A stretch of DNA of 64,000 nucleotides from Sphingobium soli (GCF_020782245.1 NZ_JAJGNP010000011.1:61815-125814), one strand, 5' to 3'. Counted from the first letter of the stretch, positions 11,214 through 20,606 are shown. A program made the numbers and translations. Notes: generated from the letters alone by a model not told the origin.

Positions 11214-11801
11214 GTGGTTGCAGTGCAGCATGAAGCGGACGGCAGGGCACGTATTCTGGCTGCGGCGCGCACGCTTTTTTCCGCCAACGGGTTTCATCAG
11301 ACGTCCATGGCGCAATTGGCCAGCGCCGCTCAGGTGTCAGTCGGGCAAATCTATCGCCTGTTCAAGGGCAAGGAAGAAGTGATCGAAGCGCTGGTGCGGA
11401 TCGACTCCGATGCATGGACTGCGCAGATGACCATATTGCGATCCCGGCTGGATGCGCATGAACTCTCTGCCGAACAAGCGTTCGAGGCCATGCTGCTCCA
11501 TAGTACCGATGAAAAGGAAGAAGCGCTCTTGTTTGAAATCATGGCCGAGGCGTTTCGTAACGAGGCTGTGGGCAAGATGATCGGACAGTTGTGCATCGGA
11601 TTTCGCGTTGTTCTGCGCGACTTTGCCTGCGTGGCAAATCCTGACCTGTCAGGAGAAGCGCTCGATGCAGCTGAAGAATTGTTGCTGGCATGCATGTTTG
11701 GCCTTGGCCATCGCACCCTGTCGCGTCCCAAGCTGCCAGCGGCCAGTACGGCGCGTCGGGCGGCGGAGACGATCGTCGCGGGGTTGAAGGCGATACACTA
11801 A
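11214..11801 (+). CDS. TetR/AcrR family transcriptional regulator
   Basis: About 195 residues. The N-terminal helix-turn-helix reads 'ARILAAARTLFSANGFHQTS' followed by 'MAQLASAAQVSVGQIYRLFK', a standard TetR DNA-binding domain; the rest is a helical ligand domain with no recognisable specificity. It is divergent from the RND operon and probably represses it through the 20-bp palindrome. The start is uncertain: GTG at 11214 has GGGGGT about five bases before it, but an in-frame ATG at 11163 and a GTG at 11223 are also possible. The ATG would give 17 extra residues and lies downstream of the palindrome too. It converges on the glycosyltransferase gene. Confidence 0.88.
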   Translation: MVAVQHEADGRARILAAARTLFSANGFHQTSMAQLASAAQVSVGQIYRLFKGKEEVIEALVRIDSDAWTAQMTILRSRLDAHELSAEQAFEAMLLHSTDEKEEALLFEIMAEAFRNEAVGKMIGQLCIGFRVVLRDFACVANPDLSGEALDAAEELLLACMFGLGHRTLSRPKLPAASTARRAAETIVAGLKAIH

Positions 11802-11807
11802 CGCCGC

Positions 11808-12926
11808 TCAGCGCAAACGACGGTAAACCTCTACGGTTTCCCGCGCGCACCTGTCCCAGCTATAGCGACCGGCGACCTCCAGCCCCTTGGCGATAGCGTG
11901 CCGTCGCCAGCTGTCATCCTCAAGCGCCCGCTCCAAGGCCCGCGAAAATCCCGCAATATCCTCCGGCTCGACCAGCATCGCCGCGCCGCCAGTGACTTCA
12001 GGCAGGCATGACGCGTTCGATACGACGACTGGCACGCCGCTGGCCATGGCCTCAACTGGCGGAAGGCCGAACCCTTCATAGACGGATGGATAAACGAACA
12101 GCGACGCGCCGGCATAGAGCAGCGGCAAATCTTCCTCCGGCACGAAGCCCAGATAACGCACCCACCCCTCGCGCGCCCCTTTTTCCATCAAGTCGCGAAC
12201 GGCATCGCTCAGCCAGCCCGATCCTCCCGTCACCATAAGTGGCCAGCGGCTACGGACGGCGGCTGGCAGGTTTCGCCAGGCATGCAGCAATTGCGTGATG
12301 CGCTTACGCGGCTCGACGGTCGAAACACACAGCGCATAACCCTGCGGCGTCAGATCGTAGCGCGCCAGCGCAGCAGCGGTCGCATCGGCACCGCGCGGCT
12401 GAAACACCGGGCTCGCCGCCAGCGGGACGGCCGTGATCCGCGCCAGATCGAACCCCAGGAAATCAGCCACTTCCTGACGCGTCGTCTCACTATCGGTGAT
12501 GATATGCGCCGCACGATCCACCGACAGGCGAAAGTAACGTTCGAACTGAGCCAGACGCTCGGCCGGGTGCGTTTCGGCGTAGCGGAACACCGACAGGTCA
12601 TGCACGGTAATGACCCCGCCCTCCCCGGCCGGTGGCAGGAAATAATTGGGCCCGTGGAACAGATGACTGCGCATCGTTGCGGCCTGTTTCAGGCGCACGG
12701 CCCATTGGTTGCGCTTGCGCAGCCATCGCAACGGCTTGTTGCCCCACAAGGGTTGCCGGCCATCCGTCAGCAACAGGCCGGGATCAGTGATCCACTGGCC
12801 GTTGCGATAAAAGCGGACGCTCTCGACATCCTCGATCAACGGCAAGCGCTGGGCCAGTTCCCAGCTATATCGACCGATGCCGGAAAGCCGCGGCTCCAGC
12901 GCCTCTACCGACAGGATGACCCGCAC
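11808..12926 (-). CDS. Glycosyltransferase family 4 (group 1)
   Basis: A 372-residue GT-B fold glycosyltransferase. The N-terminal half has the acceptor-side 'SGIGRYSWELAQRL', and the C-terminal half the nucleotide-sugar binding region with the E-x7-E motif in 'YEGFGLPPVEAMASG'; the conserved 'TVEPRKR' loop is also present. Family members add a sugar from an activated donor to a lipid or polysaccharide acceptor at the cytoplasmic membrane. No polysaccharide genes stand next to it, so the acceptor is unknown. GTG at 12926 is preferred because ACGGGG lies about seven bases before it; a TTG two codons upstream is the alternative. Confidence 0.88.
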   Translation of the reverse strand: MRVILSVEALEPRLSGIGRYSWELAQRLPLIEDVESVRFYRNGQWITDPGLLLTDGRQPLWGNKPLRWLRKRNQWAVRLKQAATMRSHLFHGPNYFLPPAGEGGVITVHDLSVFRYAETHPAERLAQFERYFRLSVDRAAHIITDSETTRQEVADFLGFDLARITAVPLAASPVFQPRGADATAAALARYDLTPQGYALCVSTVEPRKRITQLLHAWRNLPAAVRSRWPLMVTGGSGWLSDAVRDLMEKGAREGWVRYLGFVPEEDLPLLYAGASLFVYPSVYEGFGLPPVEAMASGVPVVVSNASCLPEVTGGAAMLVEPEDIAGFSRALERALEDDSWRRHAIAKGLEVAGRYSWDRCARETVEVYRRLR

Positions 12927-13029
12927 GCTCAACCCCGTCCGCCCTTCATTGCCCTGCCCTTCGCTCCCGGAGCCGTCGCCTAGTCGTCCAACACCGGCTG
13001 GAGCAAGCGGAAAAGCCCGTCACCGCCGT

Positions 13030-15918
13030 CTATTTGGCGGATACGCCTTCGGGCAGCACGATCACCGACCAGCTTTTGGCAGGCACCAGATATTTGACGG
13101 CCAGCGCCTGCAACTGCGCTGGCGTGACGCTCAGCATATCCTTGCCCATATTCTGCATTGCCTGAACATAGCGGGGATCATGCGTCGCCCCTTCCATCTG
13201 GTTCATCCAGAAAGCGTTGCCAGTGCTTGCGCGCATCAGCAATTGCTGCATCGGCGCAACCGCGCGCTGGAGTTCATCGGCGCTGACGGGATTGGCCGCC
13301 AGATCGGCCGCCGTCGCCTTCACCGCGTCGTAGAAATAGCTGATACGGTCCGGCCGCACCTGGCTGGTAACCAGGATATATCCGCCGCTTTCATAGGAAA
13401 ATGGCCAGTTATTCTGGACGCTGGGCGAATAGGCCGCACCCTCGGTCGACCGTAGCTTGTCGAAAAGGCGGTCGTTGAAAATCTGGGTCAATATCTCCAG
13501 CTGGCGGCCCTGCTGTTGCAAATCGAAGCCGCCCGCCGTTGGCCACGCCATGACGGCGGCGGCCTGATCCTTGTCGCCTTCATGGCGCAGGACCACCGGC
13601 TTTTCGACATGGGCGGGAAAGCGCATCGCCTTGTTAGCGGACGGAACCGGCGTATCGCCGCGCGATGGCAAGGCGCCGAAGGTAGCGGCAACCGCCTTGA
13701 TGGCGTCTTCGGCATCGACATGACCGAACAGCTGAACCTCGATCGGGCCCGAAGCAAGGATCGGCGCCCATGTTGCGCGGAACGCTTCGGGCGTCAGCGC
13801 TTCGATTTCGGCGCGGGACGGCGTGCGGAACCGCACATCCTTGTCATGCAGCAACCAATTGAGATCGCGTCCAAGCACCGAATCGGGCGCACGGGACATA
13901 GCGTCATAGGCAACCATGGCCCCCGTCTTGACCCGCGCGATCGGCGCGGGGTCCCAACCGGGTTCCCCAAGCTTGGCAGCAAACAGCCGCAACTGATCCT
14001 TATAGTCGGCCGGCCGCGTCACGGCCTGCATTTCGAAGGCGTCGTCGTCAGTTTCGAAATTCATCCCCATGCGTCGGCCGATCATCAGCTCGTCCAGTTC
14101 GCGCTGGCCCAGCTTGCCAATGCCGCTTGCCATCAGCGCATAGCCGCCGGCCCAGCTCGGCACGGGTTTCACCGGCGAAAAGGCCTGCTGACCATGACCG
14201 AAACGGACATTGATCCGGACCTTTTCCGGTTCGGCGTCATTGGCGAACAGAACCAGCTTGACGCCATTGGAGAAAGTGATCGTCTCCATGCCGGGCAAGC
14301 CCACCTGGCTGCGCGACACCACCGTGCCCGGCGCGCCGAGATTGGGCAGGTCATCCATCGTTACCGGCTTGTCCGACAGCCGCGCATTGGTCGCGGCCTT
14401 GACCGGGGCGGCAAGCGCGGCCGCCAGTCGTTCGTCCTGCCCCGGCTCGACCTTGCTTGTCACCAGCATTGCCCGGAACACCCCGGCGGAAAACAGCCGC
14501 TGCGTTGAATCGAGAATCTTTTGAGGGGTCATGGCGGGCTTGCCCGCGCGGAATATCTCGACAGCGGCCTGCGGGCTGACCGTCGTCTCACGAATATCGA
14601 CCGCGCTCACCAGGTCGGTCGCCTGCTTGGCCCCGGCTTCAGTCGGCGCATTTTCGACCTGTATGGCGAGCGCGGTATCCATCTGCGCATATTCGCGATC
14701 GATTTCCGCCTGGCTGGGCGGCGCTGCCTTTGCGTCCTCAATGATGGCCCGCACGTCGCGCAGCGCCTTTTGCCAGTCGTCATTGCTGGGTATGATCGAC
14801 ACGAAGGTGCCGTCGGCGGATCGGCTGACGTCCTGCTGCTCGACGCTCGCCTGAAGGAAACTCCCCCCGCTCCGCGCCGCCTGTTCCAGCCGCCGGCTGA
14901 CGATCTGCAACGCCAGCATGTCGGTCAGCTTGTCCTGATTATAGACGATCGTGTCGGCATGCGGGGTCCAGGGTCGCAGCCACGCCATGGTCAGGCTGAC
15001 CGGCACGCCCGGTTCCACGAAGACGCGCGTCGCCGGCGCCTTCGGGTCAGGTGCGCCGAAATCAGGGATCGCCGCCCCCTTTCCAGGCGCAGTCCAGTTA
15101 CCGAAATTATCCTTGATCAACTGTTCGGCAATGGCCGGATCAATGTCCCCGGAAATTGCGATCACCGTGTTTTCAGGGCGATACCAACGCTGGTGGAACG
15201 CCTCCATCTTCGCCGCGGTCGCGGCTTTCAGCGTGTCGACCGTGCCGATCGGCGCATGTTCGGCCAGTGGCTGTCCGGCGAAGAAATGCAATCGATTGGC
15301 ATCCGAGATGCGGCTTTGTGGGCCGTCGCTCTCTCGCTTTTCCGCCAGCACGACCGCCCGTTCGGCATCGACCGAACCGGCGTTGATATTGGGTTCGGCC
15401 ATCATCCCGGCCAATATCTTCATGCTTTCGGTCAAGCTGGCCTGCGTCGCCTGGGGCAGGTCGAGCGCATAGGTCGTGCCGGTGGGCGTTGTCTGGGCGT
15501 TGCTGTCGCTGCCGAAGGTGACGCCCAGACGTTGCCAGATACGCTTGGATTCGCCATCCGGCACATGGCGCGACCCACGCATGGTGAGATGCTCCATATA
15601 ATGAGCATATCCCTGCTCATCCGCGCGCTCCATGAGCGATCCGACGTCCATCCGCAGGCGGATCGAAACCTGTCCCGGCGGAACGCCATTGCGCCGCACC
15701 GCATAGCGCAGCCCGTTGGAAAGCGTACCGAACCGCCATGCAGCATCGATCGGCACGTCGCTATTTTCATAGAGCCAGGGGCGGACCTGCGCCTTGCTCG
15801 CCCCCTGATCGACCGGTGTTGCGGTCTGCTGCGGCTGGGCCAGCGTCTGCGGCGCGCCGGCCAGCAACAGGGACAGGATGAGGAGCGAAGCGGCCGAACG
15901 GCGGGGGGAAAAACGCAT
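13030..15918 (-). CDS. M16 family zinc metalloprotease, periplasmic
   Basis: This 962-residue protein has a Sec signal peptide (cleavage near 'TLAQ') and two tandem M16 halves. The first contains the inverted zinc motif HxxEH as 'HYMEH' (residues 106-110) and a downstream 'ERAVVLAEKRES' that supplies the third zinc ligand. The second half has M16C features but no zinc motif, as normal for pitrilysin-type proteases. Length and layout match PqqL-type M16 proteins of Gram-negatives, thought to degrade peptides in the periplasm. The stop is 100 bp from the glycosyltransferase start, so the two may be co-transcribed. Function of sphingomonad members is not established. Confidence 0.92.
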   Translation of the reverse strand: MRFSPRRSAASLLILSLLLAGAPQTLAQPQQTATPVDQGASKAQVRPWLYENSDVPIDAAWRFGTLSNGLRYAVRRNGVPPGQVSIRLRMDVGSLMERADEQGYAHYMEHLTMRGSRHVPDGESKRIWQRLGVTFGSDSNAQTTPTGTTYALDLPQATQASLTESMKILAGMMAEPNINAGSVDAERAVVLAEKRESDGPQSRISDANRLHFFAGQPLAEHAPIGTVDTLKAATAAKMEAFHQRWYRPENTVIAISGDIDPAIAEQLIKDNFGNWTAPGKGAAIPDFGAPDPKAPATRVFVEPGVPVSLTMAWLRPWTPHADTIVYNQDKLTDMLALQIVSRRLEQAARSGGSFLQASVEQQDVSRSADGTFVSIIPSNDDWQKALRDVRAIIEDAKAAPPSQAEIDREYAQMDTALAIQVENAPTEAGAKQATDLVSAVDIRETTVSPQAAVEIFRAGKPAMTPQKILDSTQRLFSAGVFRAMLVTSKVEPGQDERLAAALAAPVKAATNARLSDKPVTMDDLPNLGAPGTVVSRSQVGLPGMETITFSNGVKLVLFANDAEPEKVRINVRFGHGQQAFSPVKPVPSWAGGYALMASGIGKLGQRELDELMIGRRMGMNFETDDDAFEMQAVTRPADYKDQLRLFAAKLGEPGWDPAPIARVKTGAMVAYDAMSRAPDSVLGRDLNWLLHDKDVRFRTPSRAEIEALTPEAFRATWAPILASGPIEVQLFGHVDAEDAIKAVAATFGALPSRGDTPVPSANKAMRFPAHVEKPVVLRHEGDKDQAAAVMAWPTAGGFDLQQQGRQLEILTQIFNDRLFDKLRSTEGAAYSPSVQNNWPFSYESGGYILVTSQVRPDRISYFYDAVKATAADLAANPVSADELQRAVAPMQQLLMRASTGNAFWMNQMEGATHDPRYVQAMQNMGKDMLSVTPAQLQALAVKYLVPAKSWSVIVLPEGVSAK

Positions 15919-15963
15919 AGGCGGTAAAGCCTAGCGGCTTTTTCCTGAACCACCACTGACAAA

Positions 15964-16002
15964 ATAAGGAAAGGGAGGCGACTGAGCGCCGCCTCCCTTT
16001 CT
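15964..16002 (-). terminator. Rho-independent terminator after the helicase gene
   Basis: AAAGGGAGGC (15970-15979) pairs perfectly with GCCTCCCTTT (15991-16000). Read on the minus strand the stem is followed by a T-rich stretch (CCTTATTTT). It lies between the helicase stop (16014) and the M16 start (15918), so it ends the helicase transcript. Confidence 0.75.
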
Positions 16003-16013
16003 TTCATTGCTGT

Positions 16014-17393
16014 TTAGCGCGCGCCAGTCCGCTGCACCGCGCCCTTGTGCGCGCCCACCGCGCCACGCCGGCGCCGACGGAAAGGCTTCTTGGCCCCCGT
16101 GCCGTCGCCATCGCCACGATGCGCCTTGTCGGGGGTGCCGCGCTGCGCCTTCTGCTGGTCCTGATAGCGGCGCTGCCCTTCGGCGCGCTTGGCCTGTTGC
16201 GACGGGCTCTGGCTGGGACCTTTGCGCTGCGGCGCGGGCTTGGGCAGGTTACGGACGGCTTCCAGGAAATTTTCCGGCAGCGGTGCAACGTCCAGCTTCA
16301 CGCGCGTCGCCCGCTCGATCGCCTTGAGATAGGGCCGCTCATCATCGGCCACAAAGCTGATCGCCACGCCTTCCGCGCCCGCGCGCGCCGTACGGCCGAT
16401 CCGGTGAACATATTGTTCGGGCACGTTGGGGATTTCGAAATTGATGACATGGCTGACGCCCGACACGTCGATGCCGCGTGCGGCAATATCGGTCGCCACC
16501 AGCAGCTTGACCTTGCCCTGGCGGAACGCCTGCAGAGCGGTGGTGCGCTGGCCTTGGCTCTTATTGCCATGGATGGCGAAGGCGTCGATGCCTGCCCCTT
16601 CCAAAAAGCGAACCACGCGGTCTGCGCCATGCTTGGTCCGCGTGAAAATGAGCGCGCGATCAATGTCTTCGGTTTCGAGCACGATGTGCAGCAACGCCTG
16701 CTTTTCCGCCTGATTGACGAATGTCGCCTGCTGACGCACGCGCTCTGCCGTCGTCGATTGCGGCGCGACGCTGACCTTGACCGGATCGTTCAGGAACTGA
16801 CCGGCCAGCGCCTCGATCTCCTTCGGCATGGTGGCCGAGAAAAACAGGTTCTGCCGATCGGTCGGCAGCAGCTTGGCGACGCGTTTCAACGGGTGGATGA
16901 AGCCCATGTCCATCATCTGGTCCGCTTCATCGAGGACAAAGATTTCCGTGTCTTTGATGGTGAAGCACCGTTGGTCGATCAGGTCGAGCAGGCGGCCCGG
17001 CGTCGCCACGACGATATCCACGCCCTGGCTCAGCGCCTTGATCTGCCGGTTGATCGGCACGCCGCCGAACACCGTTTCGACGCTCAGCTTGAGGAACCGG
17101 CCATAGTCGCGAAAGCTCTGCGCAATCTGCGCGGCAAGTTCACGGGTCGGCGACAGCACCAGCATCCGGCAACCGCGCAGCGGCGTCGGCTTGGGGTTGC
17201 GCGCGAAATAATCGAGGCTGGGCAGCGCGAAGGCCGCCGTCTTTCCGGTGCCGGTCTGTGCGATGCCGCACAGGTCGTGGCCTTGCAGCAGCACCGGGAT
17301 CGCCTTTTGCTGGATGGGGGTGGGCGCGGTGTATTTCTTGGCGGAAAGCGCCTTCAGAATCGGCTCTGACAAGCCCAGATCGGTAAATTCCAT
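16014..17393 (-). CDS. rhlE: DEAD-box ATP-dependent RNA helicase, RhlE type
   Basis: A 459-residue RNA helicase. All the family motifs are in order: Q-motif 'APTPIQQKAIPVLLQG', motif I 'AQTGTGKTAAF', 'PTRELAAQI', 'GGVPINRQI', 'TPGRLLDL', DEAD box as 'VLDEADQMMDMGF', 'FSATMP', 'ATDIAARGIDV' and 'HRIGRTARAG'. After residue ~375 comes a basic, low-complexity tail rich in Gln, Lys and Arg (ending 'RTGAR') that would bind RNA. Such helicases work in ribosome assembly, RNA decay and cold adaptation. The ATG at 17393 matches the N-terminus of the family ('MEFTDLGLSEPILKAL'). The 280-bp gap upstream holds no gene and could be a long regulatory leader. Confidence 0.95.
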   Translation of the reverse strand: MEFTDLGLSEPILKALSAKKYTAPTPIQQKAIPVLLQGHDLCGIAQTGTGKTAAFALPSLDYFARNPKPTPLRGCRMLVLSPTRELAAQIAQSFRDYGRFLKLSVETVFGGVPINRQIKALSQGVDIVVATPGRLLDLIDQRCFTIKDTEIFVLDEADQMMDMGFIHPLKRVAKLLPTDRQNLFFSATMPKEIEALAGQFLNDPVKVSVAPQSTTAERVRQQATFVNQAEKQALLHIVLETEDIDRALIFTRTKHGADRVVRFLEGAGIDAFAIHGNKSQGQRTTALQAFRQGKVKLLVATDIAARGIDVSGVSHVINFEIPNVPEQYVHRIGRTARAGAEGVAISFVADDERPYLKAIERATRVKLDVAPLPENFLEAVRNLPKPAPQRKGPSQSPSQQAKRAEGQRRYQDQQKAQRGTPDKAHRGDGDGTGAKKPFRRRRRGAVGAHKGAVQRTGAR

Positions 17394-17621
17394 GATAGTC
17401 TCACATGTCGGCCAGCGCCGACCGTCCGTGACTGTCACAGAGAGGGCGCGAGGCGGGTTATGAAACGACCCGCGTGAAAAGGGAAGCCTCAAGCTTGGCG
17501 CAGGCTGGTCATTGGCCGGTCCCTTCCCGCTCCATAAGCGTCGGGGACGATCACGCTGCCAATCGCTATGGGCCTGTGAGAGCCGGTTGCCGCGCCGCAG
17601 CGCATATGCCTGCAACGCGCG

Positions 17622-17655
17622 CAAAAAGCAAGCGGCCACCAACCAGGCAGCCGCT
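17622..17655 (-). terminator. Rho-independent terminator after the flavin-protein gene
   Basis: On the minus strand AGCGGC (17655-17650) and GCCGCT (17636-17631) form a stem with a 13-nt loop, followed by TGCTTTTTGC. It lies 18 bp after the stop of the gene at 17674. Confidence 0.65.
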
Positions 17656-17673
17656 CACCACAAGATCAGGTGT

Positions 17674-18144
17674 TCAAAGAGAGACTTCGGCGTGCTTGCC
17701 CTTCATCTCTGAACGCACGTCGCCACCGAACATCATCTTGAACACGCCCTTCAGGGACATTTCTGCTTCCCAGATCTCAGCGGTGTTAAGGTCGAACCGC
17801 AGCATCAGAAGACTGGGATCATTCCGACCCTGCGGATACCAGGCCTCTACCTGCTTGGACCAGTAACGATCAATCACGGCCGGGTCTGTCTCTGGGGTCA
17901 GCGTGCCATCGATACATGCGAACAGGTCATGATCCTTCGACGCATATTGCGCCATGGCCGGGCCGCCCGGCGCCAGCCGATTGTCCTTGGACGTGTAAAA
18001 CCAGAAGGCATGATTGGCTTCCGGGTCCAATTGCGCGGTCATCGGCAGATTATGGTCCCGCGAACCCTGCAGGCCGACCATCAGAAACGGGCTTTCCGTC
18101 AGTTGCTTCCAGAAACGTTCGCGGATTTCGGTCTCGGTGCTCAT
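17674..18144 (-). CDS. Pyridoxamine 5'-phosphate oxidase-fold general stress protein
   Basis: A 156-residue split-barrel flavin-binding protein similar to the general stress protein 26 group. Visible features are the N-terminal helix 'RERFWKQLTESPFLMVGL', the barrel strand 'HAFWFYTSKDNRLA', and the acidic/aromatic 'DRYWSKQVEAWYPQGRNDP' that this group shares. Members bind FMN or FAD; their reaction is unknown and they are often stress-induced. The ATG at 18144 is supported by AGGAG eight bases upstream. It is divergent from the Nfu-type gene with under 100 bp between starts, and has its own terminator, so it is a single-gene unit. Confidence 0.85.
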   Translation of the reverse strand: MSTETEIRERFWKQLTESPFLMVGLQGSRDHNLPMTAQLDPEANHAFWFYTSKDNRLAPGGPAMAQYASKDHDLFACIDGTLTPETDPAVIDRYWSKQVEAWYPQGRNDPSLLMLRFDLNTAEIWEAEMSLKGVFKMMFGGDVRSEMKGKHAEVSL

Positions 18145-18240
18145 CGTCGCATCTCCTTCATATTTGCTACACTCAATCAACGGTCGCGGGCGAAGTTCCG
18201 ACGGGTTGATCTTGCCGCAGCAAATCGCCACATGCGCACC

Positions 18241-18816
18241 ATGCTGATCGAGACCGAACCGACGCCCAATCCGGCGACCGTCAAATTCATCCCCGGCCGC
18301 GTGGTCATGGGCGCTGGCACCCGCGATTTCGCATCCCCTGAAGAGGCCGAGGCATCGCCGCTTGCCAGTGCGCTCTTCACCTTGGGAGACGTTACCGGCG
18401 TTTTCTTCGGCGGCGACTTCATTTCCGCGACCATCGGCGAAGGGTCTGACTGGCGCGACGTGAAGCCCGAAGTGCTTTCCATCCTGCTCGAACATTTCTC
18501 CGCGAACATGCCTTTGTTCGTGGCCGGATCGGCAGGCGAAATTCATGTTCCGGCCGACGACGACGCCTTTGCCGAAAACCCCGAAGATGCCGAGATCGTG
18601 GATCAGATCCGCGAACTGATCGACACCCGCGTCCGCCCTGCCGTCGCCAATGATGGTGGCGACATCATCTATCGCGGGTTCGACAAGGGCACGGTTTACC
18701 TCAAGATGCAGGGCGCCTGCGCTGGTTGCCCATCGTCGTCGGCGACGCTCAAGAACGGCATCGAGCAACTGCTCAAACATTATGTTCCCGAAGTGACGGA
18801 AGTGCGCGCGGTCTGA
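18241..18816 (+). CDS. NifU/Nfu-type iron-sulfur cluster scaffold or carrier
   Basis: A 191-residue Fe-S carrier. The N-terminal Nfu domain starts 'MLIETEPTPNPATVKFIPG', and the C-terminal NifU domain has the cluster-binding C-x2-C in 'GACAGCPSSSATLKNGI'. Such proteins pass [4Fe-4S] clusters to client enzymes; MiaB, a Fe-S protein encoded 3 kb downstream, is one plausible client. The start is placed at 18241 from the family N-terminus; an ATG three codons upstream is also possible, and neither has a clear Shine-Dalgarno sequence. It heads the conserved run tsaB-rimI-mucR-fur-plsC-miaB, though an 86-bp gap to tsaB leaves separate transcription possible. Confidence 0.93.
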   Translation: MLIETEPTPNPATVKFIPGRVVMGAGTRDFASPEEAEASPLASALFTLGDVTGVFFGGDFISATIGEGSDWRDVKPEVLSILLEHFSANMPLFVAGSAGEIHVPADDDAFAENPEDAEIVDQIRELIDTRVRPAVANDGGDIIYRGFDKGTVYLKMQGACAGCPSSSATLKNGIEQLLKHYVPEVTEVRAV

Positions 18817-18902
18817 TGCCGCAAGGCCATTTGGCAAATCGCCCCGGATCGACTAACCGCTAGGCGAGTCCGCATCTGGCGGATGCTGAACGGGAGTATT
18901 CC

Positions 18903-19532
18903 TTGCGCCTGCTGGTGATCGACACTGCGACACAGGCTTTGTCCGTGGCGCTGCTGGAGGACGGCACGCCTGTCGGGCGATTTCACGAGATTGTCGGTCG
19001 CGGCCATGCCGAGGCGCTTCTGCCGGCTATCGCTGCCTTGCCCGACGGAGGACGCGCCGATGCGATCGCCGTCGATGTAGGGCCGGGCAGCTTTACCGGC
19101 GTGCGGATCGGTATCGCCGCCGCCCGTGCCCTGGCTCTGGCCTGGGGCGTCCCGCTTCACGGTTTCAGCGCGCCCTCGATCATTGCGGCCCAGGCGGCGC
19201 TCAGCGATCATCAGGGCGGCCCCATTGTGGTCACCATCACCGGCGGGCACGGCGAACTATTCTGGCAATGCTTCGATGCCGATGGCCGCACCCAGCATGG
19301 CCCCATCCGTTCGACCCTGATTTCGGACCTGGCGCGACAGATTGAAACGCCCTTTATCTACGGCACCGGCGCTGAGACGCTGGTCACGGAACGCGGTGCC
19401 GGCACAGCGGTCACCCTCTATCCCGACGCCAGCGCATGGCCGCTGATCGCGGCGCTGCCAGGCCTGCCGCCCTCCCCCATTTATGGCCGTGGCGCAGACG
19501 CGAAGACGATTGCGGAGCGCGCCCTGCCATGA
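18903..19532 (+). CDS. tsaB: tRNA threonylcarbamoyladenosine biosynthesis protein TsaB
   Basis: A 209-residue ASKHA-fold protein, the partner of TsaD in making t6A37 on tRNAs that read ANN codons. It begins 'MRLLVIDTATQALSVALLED' and has the signature 'VGPGSFTGVRIGIAAARALA'. It has no own catalytic site; it stabilises TsaD and TsaE. The start is TTG, backed by GGGAGT six bases before it. Its TGA stop overlaps the ATG of the following acetyltransferase gene, so the two are translationally coupled, a common tsaB-rimI pairing. Confidence 0.94.
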   Translation: MRLLVIDTATQALSVALLEDGTPVGRFHEIVGRGHAEALLPAIAALPDGGRADAIAVDVGPGSFTGVRIGIAAARALALAWGVPLHGFSAPSIIAAQAALSDHQGGPIVVTITGGHGELFWQCFDADGRTQHGPIRSTLISDLARQIETPFIYGTGAETLVTERGAGTAVTLYPDASAWPLIAALPGLPPSPIYGRGADAKTIAERALP

Positions 19533-20008
19533 TGCCCGGCCTCTCCCTTGACCTGCACGAAGGCGCGGATCGCAACGCGATGGCCGACACCATGGACGTC
19601 ATGACTGCGGCCTTCGACCCCGTTTTTGGCGAAGCCTGGACCTTGCCGCAATTGGCGGGGGTGATGATCATGCCTGGCACCTGGCTTACGGTTGCGCGGC
19701 TCGACGCCTCGCCGCTCGGCTTCGCCCTGGTGCGGTCCGTTTTGGATGAATGCGAATTGCTGTTGCTGGCGGTCGCGCCGCTCTGGCGCGGGCGCGGTAT
19801 CGGGGAAACATTGCTGCGGGACAGTTTACGCACGGCGCGTCGGCGAGGCATCACATCGATGAATCTTGAAGTACGCGCGACGAATAACGCCATTCAACTC
19901 TATGAGAAAATTGGGTTCGAATATGTGCATCGCCGCCCGGGTTATTATCGCGGCAGTGATGGTCAATTATATGACGCCTTAAGTTTTCGCATCGATATGG
20001 GCATTTGA
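19529..20008 (+). CDS. rimI: Ribosomal-protein-alanine N-acetyltransferase (GNAT)
   Basis: A 159-residue GNAT acetyltransferase. The acetyl-CoA binding motif A is 'VAPLWRGRGIGETLLRDSL' and motif B includes 'NLEVRATNNAIQLYEKIGF' and 'RRPGYYRG', the typical RimI end. RimI acetylates the N-terminal alanine of ribosomal protein S18. The start is the ATG inside the tsaB stop (ATGA overlap). The N-terminus is slightly longer than in E. coli RimI. Confidence 0.9.
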   Translation: MMPGLSLDLHEGADRNAMADTMDVMTAAFDPVFGEAWTLPQLAGVMIMPGTWLTVARLDASPLGFALVRSVLDECELLLLAVAPLWRGRGIGETLLRDSLRTARRRGITSMNLEVRATNNAIQLYEKIGFEYVHRRPGYYRGSDGQLYDALSFRIDMGI

Positions 20009-20121
20009 AGCAATTGATGGTTGCGCAAACCCCATGTGAAGATTAGGCGACGCAATACCGCTCCTGAAAACATTCCGTCGGGCGGGTCGCATCACTGTAT
20101 AAATTGGCAGGAAACAGGACC

Positions 20122-20544
20122 ATGGAAACCGAATCCGCGCAGAACGAACTGCTTATCACCTTGACCTCTGACATTGTTGCCGCGCACGTCTCCAACAATA
20201 GCGTTGCGGTTTCGGATGTGTCGTCGCTGATCCAGAATGTTCACGCCGCCCTGTCCGCGCTCAACCAGCCGGTCGAAGCGCCCGAGGTCCGCCCCGAACC
20301 CGCCGTGTCCATCCGCGCGTCGATCAAGCCCGACTATATCGTCTGCCTTGAAGACGGTAAGAAGCTCAAGATGCTCAAGCGTCACCTGATGACCCATTAT
20401 CAGATGACGCCGGAAGATTACCGCGCCAAGTGGAACCTGCCCGCCGACTATCCGATGGTTGCGCCCAACTACGCCGAACAGCGCCGCAATCTGGCAAAGA
20501 AGATCGGCCTTGGCACCAAGCGTCGCCGCACCCGCGGCAAGTAA
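20122..20544 (+). CDS. MucR/Ros family transcriptional regulator
   Basis: A 140-residue prokaryotic zinc-finger regulator. The N-terminal half is the oligomerisation region; the finger lies in 'CLEDGKKLKMLKRHLMTHY' (C-x2-D spacing then H-x3-H), followed by the invariant 'YRAKWNLPADYPMVAPNYA'. The second zinc ligand is Asp instead of Cys, a variant known in MucR relatives. Alphaproteobacterial MucR/Ros proteins bind AT-rich, often target-like T-A-step DNA and repress exopolysaccharide, motility or cell-cycle genes. The ATG at 20122 follows AGGAAACAGG; a TTG six codons upstream is less likely. The 113-bp upstream gap contains TATAAAT at 20098-20104, a possible -10 element. Confidence 0.93.
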   Translation: METESAQNELLITLTSDIVAAHVSNNSVAVSDVSSLIQNVHAALSALNQPVEAPEVRPEPAVSIRASIKPDYIVCLEDGKKLKMLKRHLMTHYQMTPEDYRAKWNLPADYPMVAPNYAEQRRNLAKKIGLGTKRRRTRGK

Positions 20545-20570
20545 TCACACCGCGCCAGCGCGACTTTCCC

Positions 20571-20606
20571 GGAAAGGGGTGCATCGGCCGATGCGCCCCT
20601 TTCCCG
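20571..20606 (+). terminator. Rho-independent terminator after mucR-type gene
   Basis: GGAAAGGGG-T-GCATCGG pairs with CCGATGC-G-CCCCTTTCC, a ~16-bp hairpin with one T/G wobble and almost no loop, 26 bp after the stop codon. It separates this gene from fur. Confidence 0.75.

Noticed and set aside
14521..15927. A 468-codon open frame antisense to the M16 protease gene
   Set aside because: Shadow of the real gene's codon bias; Arg/His-rich product with no recognisable domain.
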